A program made the position numbers and the translations under genes. The notes under the pieces are model-generated. The model was not told where the DNA came from. It made no database searches and saw nothing but the letters and a program-made list of their open reading frames with translations. Below are positions 44,259-54,822 of a stretch of DNA of 64,000 bases, in pieces. Within the stretch, counting starts at the first letter, position 1; each line of letters starts with the position of its first letter. Source of the stretch: Vibrio chagasii (GTDB taxonomy: Bacteria; Pseudomonadota; Gammaproteobacteria; Enterobacterales; Vibrionaceae); contig NZ_MSCI01000001.1 in the NCBI RefSeq assembly GCF_002954585.1, forward strand, positions 186,001 to 250,000, given 5' to 3'.

Positions 44259-45407
44259 TTACATTGCCGCTTCGAAAATCGCAGAGATTTCTTCGTGGGT
44301 CGCTTGTTTAGGGTTAGTAAAACCACATGCATCTTTCAGTGCGTTGTCAGACAGTGTAGGAATGTCTTCTAGTTTCGCACCAAGTTGCGCGATACCTGTT
44401 GGGATATTCACGTCATTTGCTAGTTGAACAATCGCTTCGATTGCTGCTTCTGCACCTTTTTCTGGTGTCATACCTTCAACATTCACGCCCATTGCTTTCG
44501 CAACATCACGTAGACGCTCAGGACAAACCTGCGCGTTGTAGCGTTGAACGTGTGGTAGCAAGATAGCGTTACATACGCCGTGTGGAAGGTCGTAGAAGCC
44601 ACCTAGTTGGTGCGCCATCGCGTGAACATAGCCCAGTGATGCGTTGTTGAACGCCATACCCGCCATGAACTGTGCGTAAGCCATTTGCTCACGAGCTTCA
44701 ATGTCTTCACCGTGTGCTGCTGCTGTTCTTAGGTGTGCTTGCACAAGTTCAATTGCTTTAATCGCTACTGCGTCTGTAATTGGCGTCGCTGCGATAGAAA
44801 CGTAAGCTTCGATTGCGTGTGTTAGCGCGTCCATACCTGTTGCAGCAGTTAATGATGCAGGTTTAGCAAGCATTAGCTCAGGGTCGTTTACTGAGATAAG
44901 CGGTGTTGTGTGCTTATCAACGATAGCCATTTTAATGTGGCGCTTTTCATCAGTGATGATGCAGAAACGTGTCATTTCCGATGCGGTGCCCGCAGTTGTG
45001 TTGATAGCGATAAGAGGCATCATCGGCTTTTCAGATTGGTCGACACCTTCGTAATCTGCAATCTTGCCGCCGTTAGAAGCCACAAGTGCAATACCTTTTG
45101 CACAGTCGTGTGGGGAGCCGCCACCAAGAGAGATAACAAAGTCACAGTCGTTGTTTGTGAGTAGCTCAAGGCCATCGTTTACGTTTGTGATGGTTGGGTT
45201 TGGTTGAGTGCCGTCGAATACCACAGCATCTACACCGCGTTCGCCAAGAAGGTCCTGAACCTGCTTAACCACGCCAATTTGATTTAGGATTTTATCGGTT
45301 ACGATAAGACCTTTTTTAAAGCCTTGAGACTGAATGCTATCAGCAGCATCCTTTAAACAGCCAGTACCCATGAAGTTGATTGTAGGGATGTAAAATGCAC
45401 TAGACAT
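44259..45407 (-). CDS. yiaY: iron-containing alcohol dehydrogenase YiaY
   Basis: A 382-residue group III iron-dependent alcohol dehydrogenase, matching E. coli YiaY very closely over its length. [15 protein letters not shown] binds NAD, and the metal ligands lie in [16 protein letters not shown] and [19 protein letters not shown]. It would oxidise short alcohols or reduce aldehydes with NAD; E. coli YiaY also acts on L-threonine. Not in an operon with its neighbours. Confidence 0.9.
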   Translation of the reverse strand: MSSAFYIPTINFMGTGCLKDAADSIQSQGFKKGLIVTDKILNQIGVVKQVQDLLGERGVDAVVFDGTQPNPTITNVNDGLELLTNNDCDFVISLGGGSPHDCAKGIALVASNGGKIADYEGVDQSEKPMMPLIAINTTAGTASEMTRFCIITDEKRHIKMAIVDKHTTPLISVNDPELMLAKPASLTAATGMDALTHAIEAYVSIAATPITDAVAIKAIELVQAHLRTAAAHGEDIEAREQMAYAQFMAGMAFNNASLGYVHAMAHQLGGFYDLPHGVCNAILLPHVQRYNAQVCPERLRDVAKAMGVNVEGMTPEKGAEAAIEAIVQLANDVNIPTGIAQLGAKLEDIPTLSDNALKDACGFTNPKQATHEEISAIFEAAM

Positions 45408-45646
45408 TGGAAAACTCCGGTTAATTATGATTTTTAATTGCCTCTATGTTGTCGGCAAACAACTGGTCGACCATTGATCTGGAACAACTTTGATTCCGAA
45501 CTACCACTTTCTGGTTATCGGTTGTGATAGGGCTCATATAGCAATCGTTTTTATGGTTTTCTGATGTGTATATTGTCAGTTATGGATAGCGAATGATTGA
45601 TAGATTTTTGGCCGGTATGCGGCTCTATAGCTATGAAAAATAAAGG

Positions 45647-45823
45647 TTATTTAGACAGTGCCGGTTCGCGTTCTTCTTCTGTTAGCTCTTGAACAGAACC
45701 AGTACTGCACTCTACCTGAGTTTCTGGTTGCTCAGGCGAATCTGACGCCTCTTGTGGCTCTTCATCGTAGTATTTGACCTGGAATGGGGTGAGCATGACG
45801 GATGATGGTAAGAAGTGCTTCAT
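45647..45823 (-). CDS. small acidic hypothetical protein
   Basis: A 58-residue protein, start ATG 45823 with GGGAGG 7 nt upstream, which excludes the longer ORF reaching 45898. The N-terminus is hydrophobic (KHFLPSSVMLTPFQV); the rest is Glu/Ser/Pro-rich and probably disordered. Function unknown. Confidence 0.58.
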   Translation of the reverse strand: MKHFLPSSVMLTPFQVKYYDEEPQEASDSPEQPETQVECSTGSVQELTEEEREPALSK

Positions 45824-46037
45824 AGTACCTCCCGGTACAGTTCGTGTATTTCCTTTATGGTATTGGTTTAATATGTGGCAAAATTTGCGATACATCATGA
45901 CTTGTTGCTTGTTTTCTATAAATTCTTAGAACTATATTCAGGCTCACAAAAATGGTAGTAGAATACACACTTAACCGTGAGGTTAGGAAAGAACAAAATA
46001 TAAACACGGCTCGATAGCGCGAATAATAGGACAGATA

Positions 46038-46712
46038 ATGAAGTACGATTGGATATTCTTTGATGCAGATGAAACCTTGTTCCACTTTGACGCTTTTCAA
46101 GGAATGAAGCTAATGTTCTCACGTTTTGGTGTGGATTTTAGCGAGCAGGATTATTCCGTTTATCAAGAAGTTAACCTACCACTATGGGTAGATTATCAAG
46201 ATGGCCGAATTACGGCTGATCAACTGAAGCACACACGCTTCGAAAGCTGGGCTGAAAAGTTAGAAACAACAACTGCAGAATTAAACAGCGCATTTCTAAC
46301 AGCAATGGCGGACATCTGTTCTTTGCTACCAGGTGCAAAAGAGCTAATGGAATCGTTACAAGGCAAAGTGAACATGGGCATTATTACTAATGGTTTCACT
46401 GAGCTGCAATCGATCCGTTTAGAGCGCACTGGCATGACTGATTACTTCGAACATGTGATCATTTCTGAAGAAGTCGGTGTTGCTAAGCCAGATGCTGAGA
46501 TCTTTGAACATGCACACAAGCTTGTCGGCTTCCCAGCGAAGCAGCGCATTTTGATGGTGGGTGATAACCCACACTCTGATATTTTAGGTGGCTTAGACTT
46601 TGGTATCGAGACCTGTTGGCTAAACAGCCAAGAGAAGGCGACGCCGGAAGGTATTAACCCTCATTACCAAGTGAAGTCTTTGGCTGAGCTACAAGCGCTT
46701 TTGCTAGCGTAA
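46038..46712 (+). CDS. yjjG: dUMP/pyrimidine nucleotidase YjjG
   Basis: A 224-residue HAD-superfamily nucleotidase (E. coli YjjG 225 aa). Motif I is FFDADETLF (nucleophile Asp9), motif II IITNG, motif IV MVGDNPHSDILGG. YjjG hydrolyses non-canonical pyrimidine nucleotides and dUMP, cleaning the nucleotide pool. AGGACAGATA precedes the ATG. A hairpin at 46750-46777 (TAGCCGAG/CTCGGCTA) follows and may terminate it. Confidence 0.93.
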   Translation: MKYDWIFFDADETLFHFDAFQGMKLMFSRFGVDFSEQDYSVYQEVNLPLWVDYQDGRITADQLKHTRFESWAEKLETTTAELNSAFLTAMADICSLLPGAKELMESLQGKVNMGIITNGFTELQSIRLERTGMTDYFEHVIISEEVGVAKPDAEIFEHAHKLVGFPAKQRILMVGDNPHSDILGGLDFGIETCWLNSQEKATPEGINPHYQVKSLAELQALLLA

Positions 46713-46876
46713 CGGCTCATCGCCTTTAGCTTTATTCGTTGTTCATTAATAGCCGAGTACAATTCTGTGCTCGGCTACTTAATTTCTACAGGTTTCACTT
46801 TTCGATTGTAGTACTCAAGCGTATTTATGCTTTAAGCTGCCACCATAACCACTCATAACAAATAGAAGGAATAAGC

Positions 46877-47806
46877 GTGCTGAAATCTCATCGCCATAGC
46901 TGCTACGGCATTGCTGCCATTTTACTTTGGAGCTGCTTAATTGCGTTATCTCGTAGCGTGTCAGAGCAATTAGGCCCAATTGGCGGCGCAGCCAGCCTTT
47001 ATACAGTAAGTTCACTGTTTTTGGTTTGCGTGATGGGATTACCTAAGCTGAAACGCTTCTCAAAGTCTTATTTGTTGATTGGTGGCGCGCTGTTTGTTTG
47101 CTACGAGATCTTTCTGGCTTTGGCATTAGGTATGGCAAATAATCGACATCAGGCCTTAGAGATGGCGGTTATCAACTACCTTTGGCCAGCGCTGACAGTA
47201 CTGTTTGCGGTATTACTCAGCGACAAAAAGATAAATTGGCTGGTTTACCCAAGTATCTTTTTGGCTTTCTTTGGTGTGGCTTGGAGCATCAGTGGCGACC
47301 AAGGCCTCTCTGTTGAACAGATTGCGGCTAATATCGCGACTAACCCTAAAACCTATTCGATGGCGTTCTTCGGCGCGATTATCTGGGCGGTTTACTGTAA
47401 CTACACTCAGAAAGTTGCGAAAGGGCAGAATGCGATTGTGTTGTTCTTTATCGCTACAGCGATCACCTTGTGGATCAAATACGCATTGAGCAGTGAAACC
47501 GGTATGGTGATGACGAGCAGTGCTGCGATTGATTTGGCTCTGGCTGGCGTGTGTATGGGCGCGGGTTACGCGCTTTGGAATACCGCGATATTGGGTGGCA
47601 ACATGGTCTTTCTAGCGACTATGTCTTATTTCACGCCAATTTTTGCAACCTTACTCTCTTCTATGATTTTAGGTTTAACGCTGACTATCACATTTTGGCA
47701 GGGAGTATGTATGGTGACGATTGGGTCACTGGCTTGCTGGTGGGTTACGAGAGAGAAAAAGCCGACGGTTAAGGCGTCGGCTTCTGAACAGATTCAATCT
47801 CAATAG
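46877..47806 (+). CDS. yddG: aromatic amino acid exporter YddG
   Basis: A 309-residue EamA/DMT-family exporter with ten membrane segments, matching YddG (E. coli 293 aa). Conserved EMAVINYLWPALTVLF and GAIIWAVYCNYTQK are visible. It exports aromatic amino acids across the inner membrane. The start is GTG 46877 with AGAAGGA upstream. Confidence 0.88.
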   Translation: MLKSHRHSCYGIAAILLWSCLIALSRSVSEQLGPIGGAASLYTVSSLFLVCVMGLPKLKRFSKSYLLIGGALFVCYEIFLALALGMANNRHQALEMAVINYLWPALTVLFAVLLSDKKINWLVYPSIFLAFFGVAWSISGDQGLSVEQIAANIATNPKTYSMAFFGAIIWAVYCNYTQKVAKGQNAIVLFFIATAITLWIKYALSSETGMVMTSSAAIDLALAGVCMGAGYALWNTAILGGNMVFLATMSYFTPIFATLLSSMILGLTLTITFWQGVCMVTIGSLACWWVTREKKPTVKASASEQIQSQ

Positions 47807-47841
47807 CAATTGTGTTTATCTACCGATTGCTGGGGTTAGAA

Positions 47842-48738
47842 TTAGCTTGCTATATTGAGGTTCAGTTGAAGCTCATATGGCATCTTAGATAGGCGTCGCT
47901 TTAGTTGGCGGCGCGTACGTTCAATATCATCGACCGCAATCGCTTGTTGGTCGTTGGTATGAATATCAACGTTGATTCTTAGCTCAGGACCAACCTTAGT
48001 CACACCGATTAGCTCCAAATCTTGTTCTGCTTCTTTGTCTACCGCGACAACATTCTTATCTACCGCGTCACAAATTTCTTTGTTTGCAGACATCATTAGT
48101 AGCTCACGCATCGCTTCTCTTAGCATATCGAACGGTACTTTGATGAAGTAGAAAGACATCAGAAACATCATCATTGGGTCGGCATACACAGCGTATTCTG
48201 CGAACGGCGAGAATGTCATTGACCAAGCCACGACAAAACCTGCTGTTACCGCGACACTCAATAGTGTATCCATTTGCCATTGCTTAGACTCAGCCTGAAT
48301 CAAGCCAGATGAAATGCTCTTACTCTTTTTAGCGATGTACCACCACGCGTAACCACAGCCCAATACGTTAAAAATACCAAACAGAGTTGCGATAGAGGCA
48401 TCAACTTCACGACCACCTGTCATCAAGGCGCCAATCGCTGAATACAGTGAATAACCAACCACAAGTAAAATGACAGCAGCTTTAATCGTGATGACGATAG
48501 GTTCAATGATCGCACGACCGAAAGGGAATTCGCGGTCAGAAGGGCGATTAATGTATTTTGAGGCAGCTAGTGACAATAAAGTTAACAGTAAGCTAATAAG
48601 TGAGTAGACACCGTCAAATACTATGACCAGAGAGCCAACGAGAAGACCCAACACCAACCCGCCAATAGCGAAGCCTGATGCTAAAAGGGCTGAGAACAAT
48701 AGAACTCGGTTTTCGTTTTGGCTTTTCCTGTCACACAT
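47842..48738 (-). CDS. cation diffusion facilitator (CDF) transporter
   Basis: A 298-residue CDF-family efflux protein. The membrane domain has six segments, with DGVYSLISLLLTLLSL marking the metal-site region. The cytoplasmic C-terminal domain (about residues 215-298) is alpha/beta (RINVDIHTND). It would export divalent metal ions against protons. It converges on yddG with only 35 bp between. Confidence 0.85.
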   Translation of the reverse strand: MCDRKSQNENRVLLFSALLASGFAIGGLVLGLLVGSLVIVFDGVYSLISLLLTLLSLAASKYINRPSDREFPFGRAIIEPIVITIKAAVILLVVGYSLYSAIGALMTGGREVDASIATLFGIFNVLGCGYAWWYIAKKSKSISSGLIQAESKQWQMDTLLSVAVTAGFVVAWSMTFSPFAEYAVYADPMMMFLMSFYFIKVPFDMLREAMRELLMMSANKEICDAVDKNVVAVDKEAEQDLELIGVTKVGPELRINVDIHTNDQQAIAVDDIERTRRQLKRRLSKMPYELQLNLNIAS

Positions 48739-49022
48739 AATAATATCCAGATGTTTTTGATAATTTCATTGTTCTAATATTGAGCGAGATTTTCAAACTT
48801 TATCTGATGATGTTTATGTTACAGAACATGGTTTTTTATATTATTCATTTTAATTCAGTTGCTTACATTATTTTCTTGGTGTCAGTAAAATTGACGATGA
48901 CTGTTTTCGTGGACTAGTGTGCAACTGAATCAAGATCACTTATCATTAATAAAACACATCATTGCGCGGTGTTTTATAGCGCGGTGAAGGGCATTAGCGC
49001 TTGGGATAGTGGGAAAGAAAGG

Positions 49023-49379
49023 ATGACGATGAAGTTTGATGATATTAGCGACAGCGATTTGTGGGCAATCGCTAACCCTATTATGGATAATTTGATGGAG
49101 GGCTCAACTAATGTGGATCATGCCCAACATTGTCGCGACTTTACTCAACGAATGAAGGACATAGTGACGCCTGAGTATTTAGAAAAGGTGTGTCATCATT
49201 ATCAACACAGCAACGGCTTTTTTGCAGAGCGCGAACCTGTTGCGGTGTTTAGGCGTTCTGATTCCGTCGCTTTTATATGGAAGCAAGCGTACACCATTGC
49301 CAAAGGCGAATTCGTTGCTGAAATGGTGTTAGTTGAAGAAGACGGACGCTATCTAGTGGATCACGTGATGGTCTTCTAA
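49023..49379 (+). CDS. hypothetical protein, NTF2-like possible
   Basis: About 118 residues, starting near ATG 49023 or 49029 (GAAAGGATGACG upstream). It looks like a small alpha-beta barrel of the NTF2 type (FFAEREPVAVFRRSD, FVAEMVLVEEDGRYLVDHVMVF). Function unknown. It is convergent with the LysR gene, 10 bp away. Confidence 0.6.
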   Translation: MTMKFDDISDSDLWAIANPIMDNLMEGSTNVDHAQHCRDFTQRMKDIVTPEYLEKVCHHYQHSNGFFAEREPVAVFRRSDSVAFIWKQAYTIAKGEFVAEMVLVEEDGRYLVDHVMVF

Positions 49380-49389
49380 CCACCCTCAA

Positions 49390-50268
49390 TTAGAAATCGA
49401 ACAAGTAATCACTCAGCTGGTCCGCGAGCCAGTTCATACCTGGGTGTTCTGCCATTCCAGCTGCCGTAAACATGCAGTAATCTTCTTGAGTTAGGCCGTA
49501 GGTGTGTTTGATTACTGCTAATTCTTGTTCACGCAGCAGGTGACGTATCAGCGGCTCCGGCATTACGCCCCATGCGTCTTCACGCAAAATTGTATCCAAC
49601 ATAAAATCAAAGCTAGAGAAACCAATGTAACGACGAGAGAAAGGCTCAAGCTCTGGATTATCTTTTTCGTTGAGATAAACCATGGTCGCTTGCATCGAAT
49701 TTCTTAATACTTCGTCGGAGACGCGGCGCATTGCACTCAGGTCATGTCCTTTCTTACACACAGACATCATCCGAATCTTACCAAGAGGGTTATAGATGAT
49801 TCTTGGGTCGTCTACACGTTCGTAATCAACACCGAATGCGAAATCAACTTGTTGAGTTTCAACGAGGTTGGCTAAGTCACCACTCGATGCCAGAACGAAG
49901 TTAAAAGAAGTAGAAGGGTACTTGTTGTTCAGCGTGTGAGATAAATCTTGCCACATTTCATCGGGCAGAGAATCATCGCGAGCAATCCATATCTCGGCGT
50001 TGAACTCACCGGACACATGGAGGCAGGTTTGTTTAATACGCGCAGCAGTCACTAACATTCCTTCGCAATCTTTGTAGATGGCTTTGCCTGCTTCAGACAG
50101 CTCGACGTGGTTCCCGCTGCGTACGAAAAGTTCTACATCTAACTCTTTCTCCAAGGCTTTGATAGACATACTAAGCTTGGTTCGGTTGCATTCTAGCTGG
50201 CGAGCAGCTTCTGAGACTGATCCTAAATCAGCAACAGAACAGAAGGCTTGGACTTGAGATAGGTTCAT
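49390..50268 (-). CDS. LysR-type transcriptional regulator
   Basis: A 292-residue LysR protein with the N-terminal winged helix (GSVSEAARQLECNRTKLSMS, residues about 15-34) and an effector-binding domain. It is divergent from a methyltransferase gene 159 bp away (from 50268 to 50428), which it may control. Effector unknown. Confidence 0.88.
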   Translation of the reverse strand: MNLSQVQAFCSVADLGSVSEAARQLECNRTKLSMSIKALEKELDVELFVRSGNHVELSEAGKAIYKDCEGMLVTAARIKQTCLHVSGEFNAEIWIARDDSLPDEMWQDLSHTLNNKYPSTSFNFVLASSGDLANLVETQQVDFAFGVDYERVDDPRIIYNPLGKIRMMSVCKKGHDLSAMRRVSDEVLRNSMQATMVYLNEKDNPELEPFSRRYIGFSSFDFMLDTILREDAWGVMPEPLIRHLLREQELAVIKHTYGLTQEDYCMFTAAGMAEHPGMNWLADQLSDYLFDF

Positions 50269-50427
50269 TTCATTTCCAGATTGAGCGGTTGTTGGTGCAT
50301 ATTATATTGAATATTGTGCTGACTATCTTAGAAATAGTCCATCTTTGCATGATAACTCTATGACGAATTGACTAATTTAGTTTACTCTGGGCAGGTTCCG
50401 AACCTACAAGAAGTAAAGATGGAGGCC

Positions 50428-51012
50428 ATGATGGCGAAACAATGGGACGAGTACGCCGTTGATTGGGATAAAGATCCCGCGACCGCAGTATTCGCACAGT
50501 CCGTATTTGACCAGTTAACACAGCTCGTTGATTTAAACGGAACCCGTGTCCTTGATTTTGGTTGTGGTACAGGACTACTCAGCCAAAAAATATCTCCTTT
50601 AGCAAAAGAGATCATCGCACTCGACATGTCTGAAGGGATGATTGAAGAGCTAGACAAGAAAGAGCTATCCAACGTTGAACCGGTTGTTGATATTCTATCG
50701 CGCGGGCTTGCAGCTCAGCATCCAGCATTCCGAAATCAGTTCGATGTAGTGGTAGCATCGTCGGTTTGTGGCTTTATCCCGAACCTACAAGACACAGTAA
50801 GCCTGATTTATACGCTACTCGAAAATGATGGCACATTTGTTCATTGGGACTGGTGCTTAGAAAACGACAGCGATGATTACGGTGTAAGCCCTGAGCGTTC
50901 AGAGAACGTATTAAGTGCTGCAGGGTTTTCTGTTGTTGAAGTCTCGACACCTTTCTCAGTTGATACCCCACAAGGCAAGCTAAAAGTGCTGATGGGCGTT
51001 GGACGTAAGTAA
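50428..51012 (+). CDS. class I SAM-dependent methyltransferase
   Basis: About 194 residues with motif I VLDFGCGTGLL (near residue 46) and IIALDMSEGMIEEL as motif II, followed by post-motif segments. Substrate unknown. The start is chosen after AGATGGAGG at 50419-50425; an in-frame upstream start exists. Divergent from the LysR regulator. Confidence 0.82.
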   Translation: MMAKQWDEYAVDWDKDPATAVFAQSVFDQLTQLVDLNGTRVLDFGCGTGLLSQKISPLAKEIIALDMSEGMIEELDKKELSNVEPVVDILSRGLAAQHPAFRNQFDVVVASSVCGFIPNLQDTVSLIYTLLENDGTFVHWDWCLENDSDDYGVSPERSENVLSAAGFSVVEVSTPFSVDTPQGKLKVLMGVGRK

Positions 51013-51097
51013 TTCATTTGAAGCTTATGGCTAAGTGATTAACAAGAACTAAAATCCAAAGCCCATTTTAGCAAACAAATTAAAACATAAATAACCG

Positions 51098-51139
51098 AAC
51101 CCACATCAACGGTCTTAGTGCCAGTTATGTGGGTTTTCT
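51098..51139 (+). terminator. terminator after methyltransferase gene
   Basis: AACCCACAT pairs with ATGTGGGTT, T's following. The rest of 51013-51313 is the yjjI promoter region with no gene seen; one half of an FNR-like site (CCTTGATAAC) is present but not convincing. Confidence 0.6.
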
Positions 51140-51313
51140 ATTTCTAGTAACCTTGATAACTTATGTTTTATACGTGTGATCTCAGGGTATTGGAAAACGC
51201 TAATTACAAATATGCCATTTCCATTTTGGAAATATAGTCTTGCATAGATTTCATTGGTGGAAATTAAATCGTCACATATAGAATAAGCCCATAACAATAC
51301 TAAGGGTTTAATT

Positions 51314-52870
51314 ATGAGCCACCAATCTGCTTCTCCACAACTTTCAGAACAACAACAGCGCTTTAGCAATATCATTTCAGATGCGAACCTGTCGCCAAAA
51401 CAGAAATCGAGCTATCTTGCCTTAGAAGCTGAAGCGAGCCTACCGTACATGCCGGTAAGTCACGAAGTAGAACAAGCCTTACAACAAGGCGTGCTATGTG
51501 ACATGTTTGAAGGTCACGCTCCATTTAAGCCGCGCTATGTGCTTCCTGACTATTCTAAATACTTACATCAAGGCTCAAAGTATTTAGAGCTTAGCGCGGC
51601 AACTAATTTCGATGAAGCATTGAACATGCTTACCATCCTGTACCATCACGTCCCTTCGGTCACGTCTATTCCGGTTTACTTAGGTCAGTTGGATGATGTG
51701 TTAATGCCTTTTGTTGGCGACTTATCAGAAGAACAGGTTTATCAGAAGCTTAAGCTATTCTGGATCATGCTAGACCGCACACTGCCAGACGCGTTCATGC
51801 ATGTGAATATCGGCCCAACAGACAACGTTATCTGCCGTACTATTTTACGAGTTGATGCTGAACTCAAGCAGATTGCGCCAAACCTTACTTTTATGTACGA
51901 CCCAGCCGTAACACCTGATGATTTGCTGCGTCATGCTGCGAGCAATATTTGTGAATGCAGTAAACCACACATCGCTAACTACCCAGCACACGCTGCGGCA
52001 TACGGTGATAAGCGCTTTGGCATCGTGAGCTGTTACAACTCTCTGCCTCTGGCTGGTGGATCAAACACGTTAGTACGTATGAACCTGAAACAAGTGGCGT
52101 TGAAGTCTGAGGACAGTGTCGATTTCCTACAGCAAGTGTTACCACACTACAGCGCTATCATGGTTGAGCTTATGAATGCCCGCAGCCGCTTCTTGCATGA
52201 GAAATCTAACTTCTTCGAAGGCTTCTTAACTAAAGAGGGTTTGATCGAGGAAGATCGCTTCGCACCAATGTTCGGCATCTACGGTATGGCTGAAGCCGTG
52301 AATACCTTGATGGAGAAAGAGGGTAAAGCGGGGCGTTATGGTCATGACGAACAAGCTAACCAACTTGGACATCGCATTTCAGAAAAACTGGCTGAGATCG
52401 TTGATCGCTCTGAAGTGAAATATGGTCTAGAAGGCAAGGCTCTATTGCATGCTCAAGGTGGTATCAGCCTAGATGAAGGTGTAACTCCAGGTGTGCGTAT
52501 CCCTTATGGAACAGAACCAGATCCTGTCTCTTACGTTCGTGCGACTGCGGGGCATCATAAATTCTACACCTCAGGTATCAGTGACATTTTGACCATTGAC
52601 GAAACCGTGAAGTCAAATCTTGAAGCGATGTTCAACCTGTGTAAAGGCGCGATTCAAGCGGGTTACCGAGAGTTTACCGCTAACGTTGCATCAAACGACT
52701 TAGTTCGTGTGACAGGTTACATGATTAAGTTGTCTGACATCGCTAAATACGACGAAGAAGGTTCGCGCACCAACACGACTTTCTTAGGATCTGAAGCGGC
52801 GAAAAATACGGGCATCTTAGAGCGTAAACCGCGCGTGGCAAGCTTAGAGATGTCGCCAACATACGAATAG
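51314..52870 (+). CDS. yjjI: glycyl radical enzyme YjjI
   Basis: A 518-residue YjjI-type glycyl radical protein (E. coli 516 aa). The C-terminal radical site is RVTGYMIKLSD, the Gly in RVTGY being the radical residue. A Cys in GIVSCYNSLPLAGG is the likely thiyl catalyst. Substrate unknown. Followed 24 bp later by its activase YjjW, so activity is expected to be anaerobic. Confidence 0.92.
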   Translation: MSHQSASPQLSEQQQRFSNIISDANLSPKQKSSYLALEAEASLPYMPVSHEVEQALQQGVLCDMFEGHAPFKPRYVLPDYSKYLHQGSKYLELSAATNFDEALNMLTILYHHVPSVTSIPVYLGQLDDVLMPFVGDLSEEQVYQKLKLFWIMLDRTLPDAFMHVNIGPTDNVICRTILRVDAELKQIAPNLTFMYDPAVTPDDLLRHAASNICECSKPHIANYPAHAAAYGDKRFGIVSCYNSLPLAGGSNTLVRMNLKQVALKSEDSVDFLQQVLPHYSAIMVELMNARSRFLHEKSNFFEGFLTKEGLIEEDRFAPMFGIYGMAEAVNTLMEKEGKAGRYGHDEQANQLGHRISEKLAEIVDRSEVKYGLEGKALLHAQGGISLDEGVTPGVRIPYGTEPDPVSYVRATAGHHKFYTSGISDILTIDETVKSNLEAMFNLCKGAIQAGYREFTANVASNDLVRVTGYMIKLSDIAKYDEEGSRTNTTFLGSEAAKNTGILERKPRVASLEMSPTYE

Positions 52871-52894
52871 CCTGGTGTTCGAATCACATTAACT

Positions 52895-53809
52895 ATGACA
52901 ATTTCTGATCTAACAACTCAAATGGCTAGGGTTAATAACAATAAGACAGAAAAACAAGCGAAGGTCAGCCGTGTGCTGACCTTTTCTTGTGTTGATGGAC
53001 CGGGAAATCGGCTTGTATTGTTTCTACAGGGATGCAATTTCGACTGTATAACCTGTCATAACCCTCATACCATCAATCACTGTAATCATTGTGGAGATTG
53101 CGTTAGTGGCTGTCCAAGTGGTGCTTTGAGTGCTGTTGGCGGCAAAGTGATATGGGATCCAGCGGCTTGCACCAATTGCGACCAGTGTATTGATGTTTGT
53201 GTTCATAAATCGAGTCCGAAAATCACCACGATGATGGTTTCAGAAGTACTAGAACTTGTAAGACATAATCAGTTTTTCCTGAGTGGTGTTACCGTTTCGG
53301 GCGGCGAAGCGACCATGCAGCTGTCGTTTATCATTGACCTATTTGAAGCGATTAAAAGCGATCCGCAGCTAGCGCATCTCACGTGCTTTATCGATAGTAA
53401 TGGTTCGTTGTCAAAACAAGGCTGGGACAAGGTGTTGCCTTATCTTGATGGAGCGATGATTGATCTTAAATCTTGGCAATCGGAAACCCACAACTGGTTA
53501 GTGGGAAGAGGGAACCATCGTGTGTTTGAAACCATCAATTACTTAGCAGAACAAGGTAAGTTACACGAAGTTAGGCTTTTGCATATTCCGGGCAAGAGCG
53601 ACCTTGAGGGCGAGATAGAGCAAGTTGGGCATTACTTAAAAGGATTGCCGAGTGATGTTCAGATTCGACTTAATGCTTTTCAACATCACGGCGTGATTGG
53701 TGAGGCGTTGGATTGGCCTAAGTGTACAAAACAACAGATGCAAAACTTCCACAACAAGCTCTATGCGATTGTTCAAAGACCGATGCAAACGCCAGAGGTG
53801 TACACCTAA
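52895..53809 (+). CDS. yjjW: glycyl radical enzyme activase YjjW
   Basis: A 304-residue radical SAM activase (E. coli YjjW 287 aa). The radical SAM cluster motif CNFDCITC (residues about 49-56) is followed by an inserted double 4Fe-4S ferredoxin region (CNHCGDCVSGCPSG and CTNCDQCIDVC). It installs the glycyl radical in YjjI under anaerobic conditions. Co-transcribed with yjjI. Confidence 0.92.
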   Translation: MTISDLTTQMARVNNNKTEKQAKVSRVLTFSCVDGPGNRLVLFLQGCNFDCITCHNPHTINHCNHCGDCVSGCPSGALSAVGGKVIWDPAACTNCDQCIDVCVHKSSPKITTMMVSEVLELVRHNQFFLSGVTVSGGEATMQLSFIIDLFEAIKSDPQLAHLTCFIDSNGSLSKQGWDKVLPYLDGAMIDLKSWQSETHNWLVGRGNHRVFETINYLAEQGKLHEVRLLHIPGKSDLEGEIEQVGHYLKGLPSDVQIRLNAFQHHGVIGEALDWPKCTKQQMQNFHNKLYAIVQRPMQTPEVYT

Positions 53810-53836
53810 TATTCTCGGTCTTCAATGACCAAAGAA

Positions 53837-54748
53837 CTAGGCTTCTAAAAACAGGTCACACAGCCATTTGATCGCCTGATCATTCATGTTTGGCTTGTTC
53901 CACACTAAGCTGTACGCCACTTTTCCGTAATCGAAAGGAAGTGGCTTACTCACTAATCCATGCGCTTGTTTCGCGTGTTCGGCCCACTGTTTCGAACAAG
54001 TGAACAGGAAAGGGGTATTGTGACAAAGTACAGCCGCTGCACCAAAATCAGCGACCGAAATGGCCATCTCTCTCGGCTTATGGCGTTGCACTAAGCTTTG
54101 CTCAAAGTAAGGCTGCGATAACTCATTATCTAAGATGCCAATGTGTTTGTAGTCTAGGTAGCCCTCAACCGTTAGCTCTTGTTGTGCCAGCGGGTGGTGA
54201 GCCCCCATTAAGCACACCATCTCATCAGGTAGAATGGTTTCCCACACTAACTCTTTGTTGTCGGTAGGTGGCTGGGAAATATCGTGAGGCAATAAGATTA
54301 AATTAACCTTACCGCTGAGCAAAGCATCGAACCCGAGCTGTTGCTTCGAATAGATATGAAGTTTGGCCTTTGGAGCAAGCTCTGTGGTGATTCTGCTGAT
54401 CTTCGAGGCGAATATTTCAAAAGTACTCTCGCGCATCGAGAGTGAAAAGCTGCCTTGATACTCCTCAGGAGCAAAGCTCTTTTGATGGAGCAATCCATTC
54501 ATGCTGGAAAGAATCGCGTGAACCGTTGGAGCGATTTGTAGTGCGAAGGGCGTTGGGATGAGCTTAGTGCCATCTCGGTAGAACAGCTCGTCGTTGAGGA
54601 TCTCTCGAAGCTGAGACAGAGTTTTACTTACACTTGATGGGCTGACATAGAGTTGCTCAGAGGTTTGAGTCACGCTATGGGTATTCAGCATAATGTGCAG
54701 GGCAGTGAGGTGCTTAAGGCTCACTCTCGATAAGTGTAAGTAATCCAT
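53837..54748 (-). CDS. LysR-type transcriptional regulator
   Basis: A 303-residue LysR protein with HTH HSVTQTSEQLYVSPSSVSKT and a C-terminal effector domain. It converges on yjjW with only 28 bp between and precedes the HMG-CoA reductase gene on the same strand (74 bp gap). Target unknown. Confidence 0.87.
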   Translation of the reverse strand: MDYLHLSRVSLKHLTALHIMLNTHSVTQTSEQLYVSPSSVSKTLSQLREILNDELFYRDGTKLIPTPFALQIAPTVHAILSSMNGLLHQKSFAPEEYQGSFSLSMRESTFEIFASKISRITTELAPKAKLHIYSKQQLGFDALLSGKVNLILLPHDISQPPTDNKELVWETILPDEMVCLMGAHHPLAQQELTVEGYLDYKHIGILDNELSQPYFEQSLVQRHKPREMAISVADFGAAAVLCHNTPFLFTCSKQWAEHAKQAHGLVSKPLPFDYGKVAYSLVWNKPNMNDQAIKWLCDLFLEA

Positions 54749-54822
54749 GTATGACTCACGAATTCAAATTGGCTTGTGATTTTGAATTTACACCAAAACC
54801 GAACAAGCCAAATTGATAAAGG

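Noticed and set aside
51150..51200. FNR site upstream of yjjI
   Set aside because: Only one half site (TTGAT) is seen. Anaerobic control is likely on functional grounds, but the sequence does not show it.
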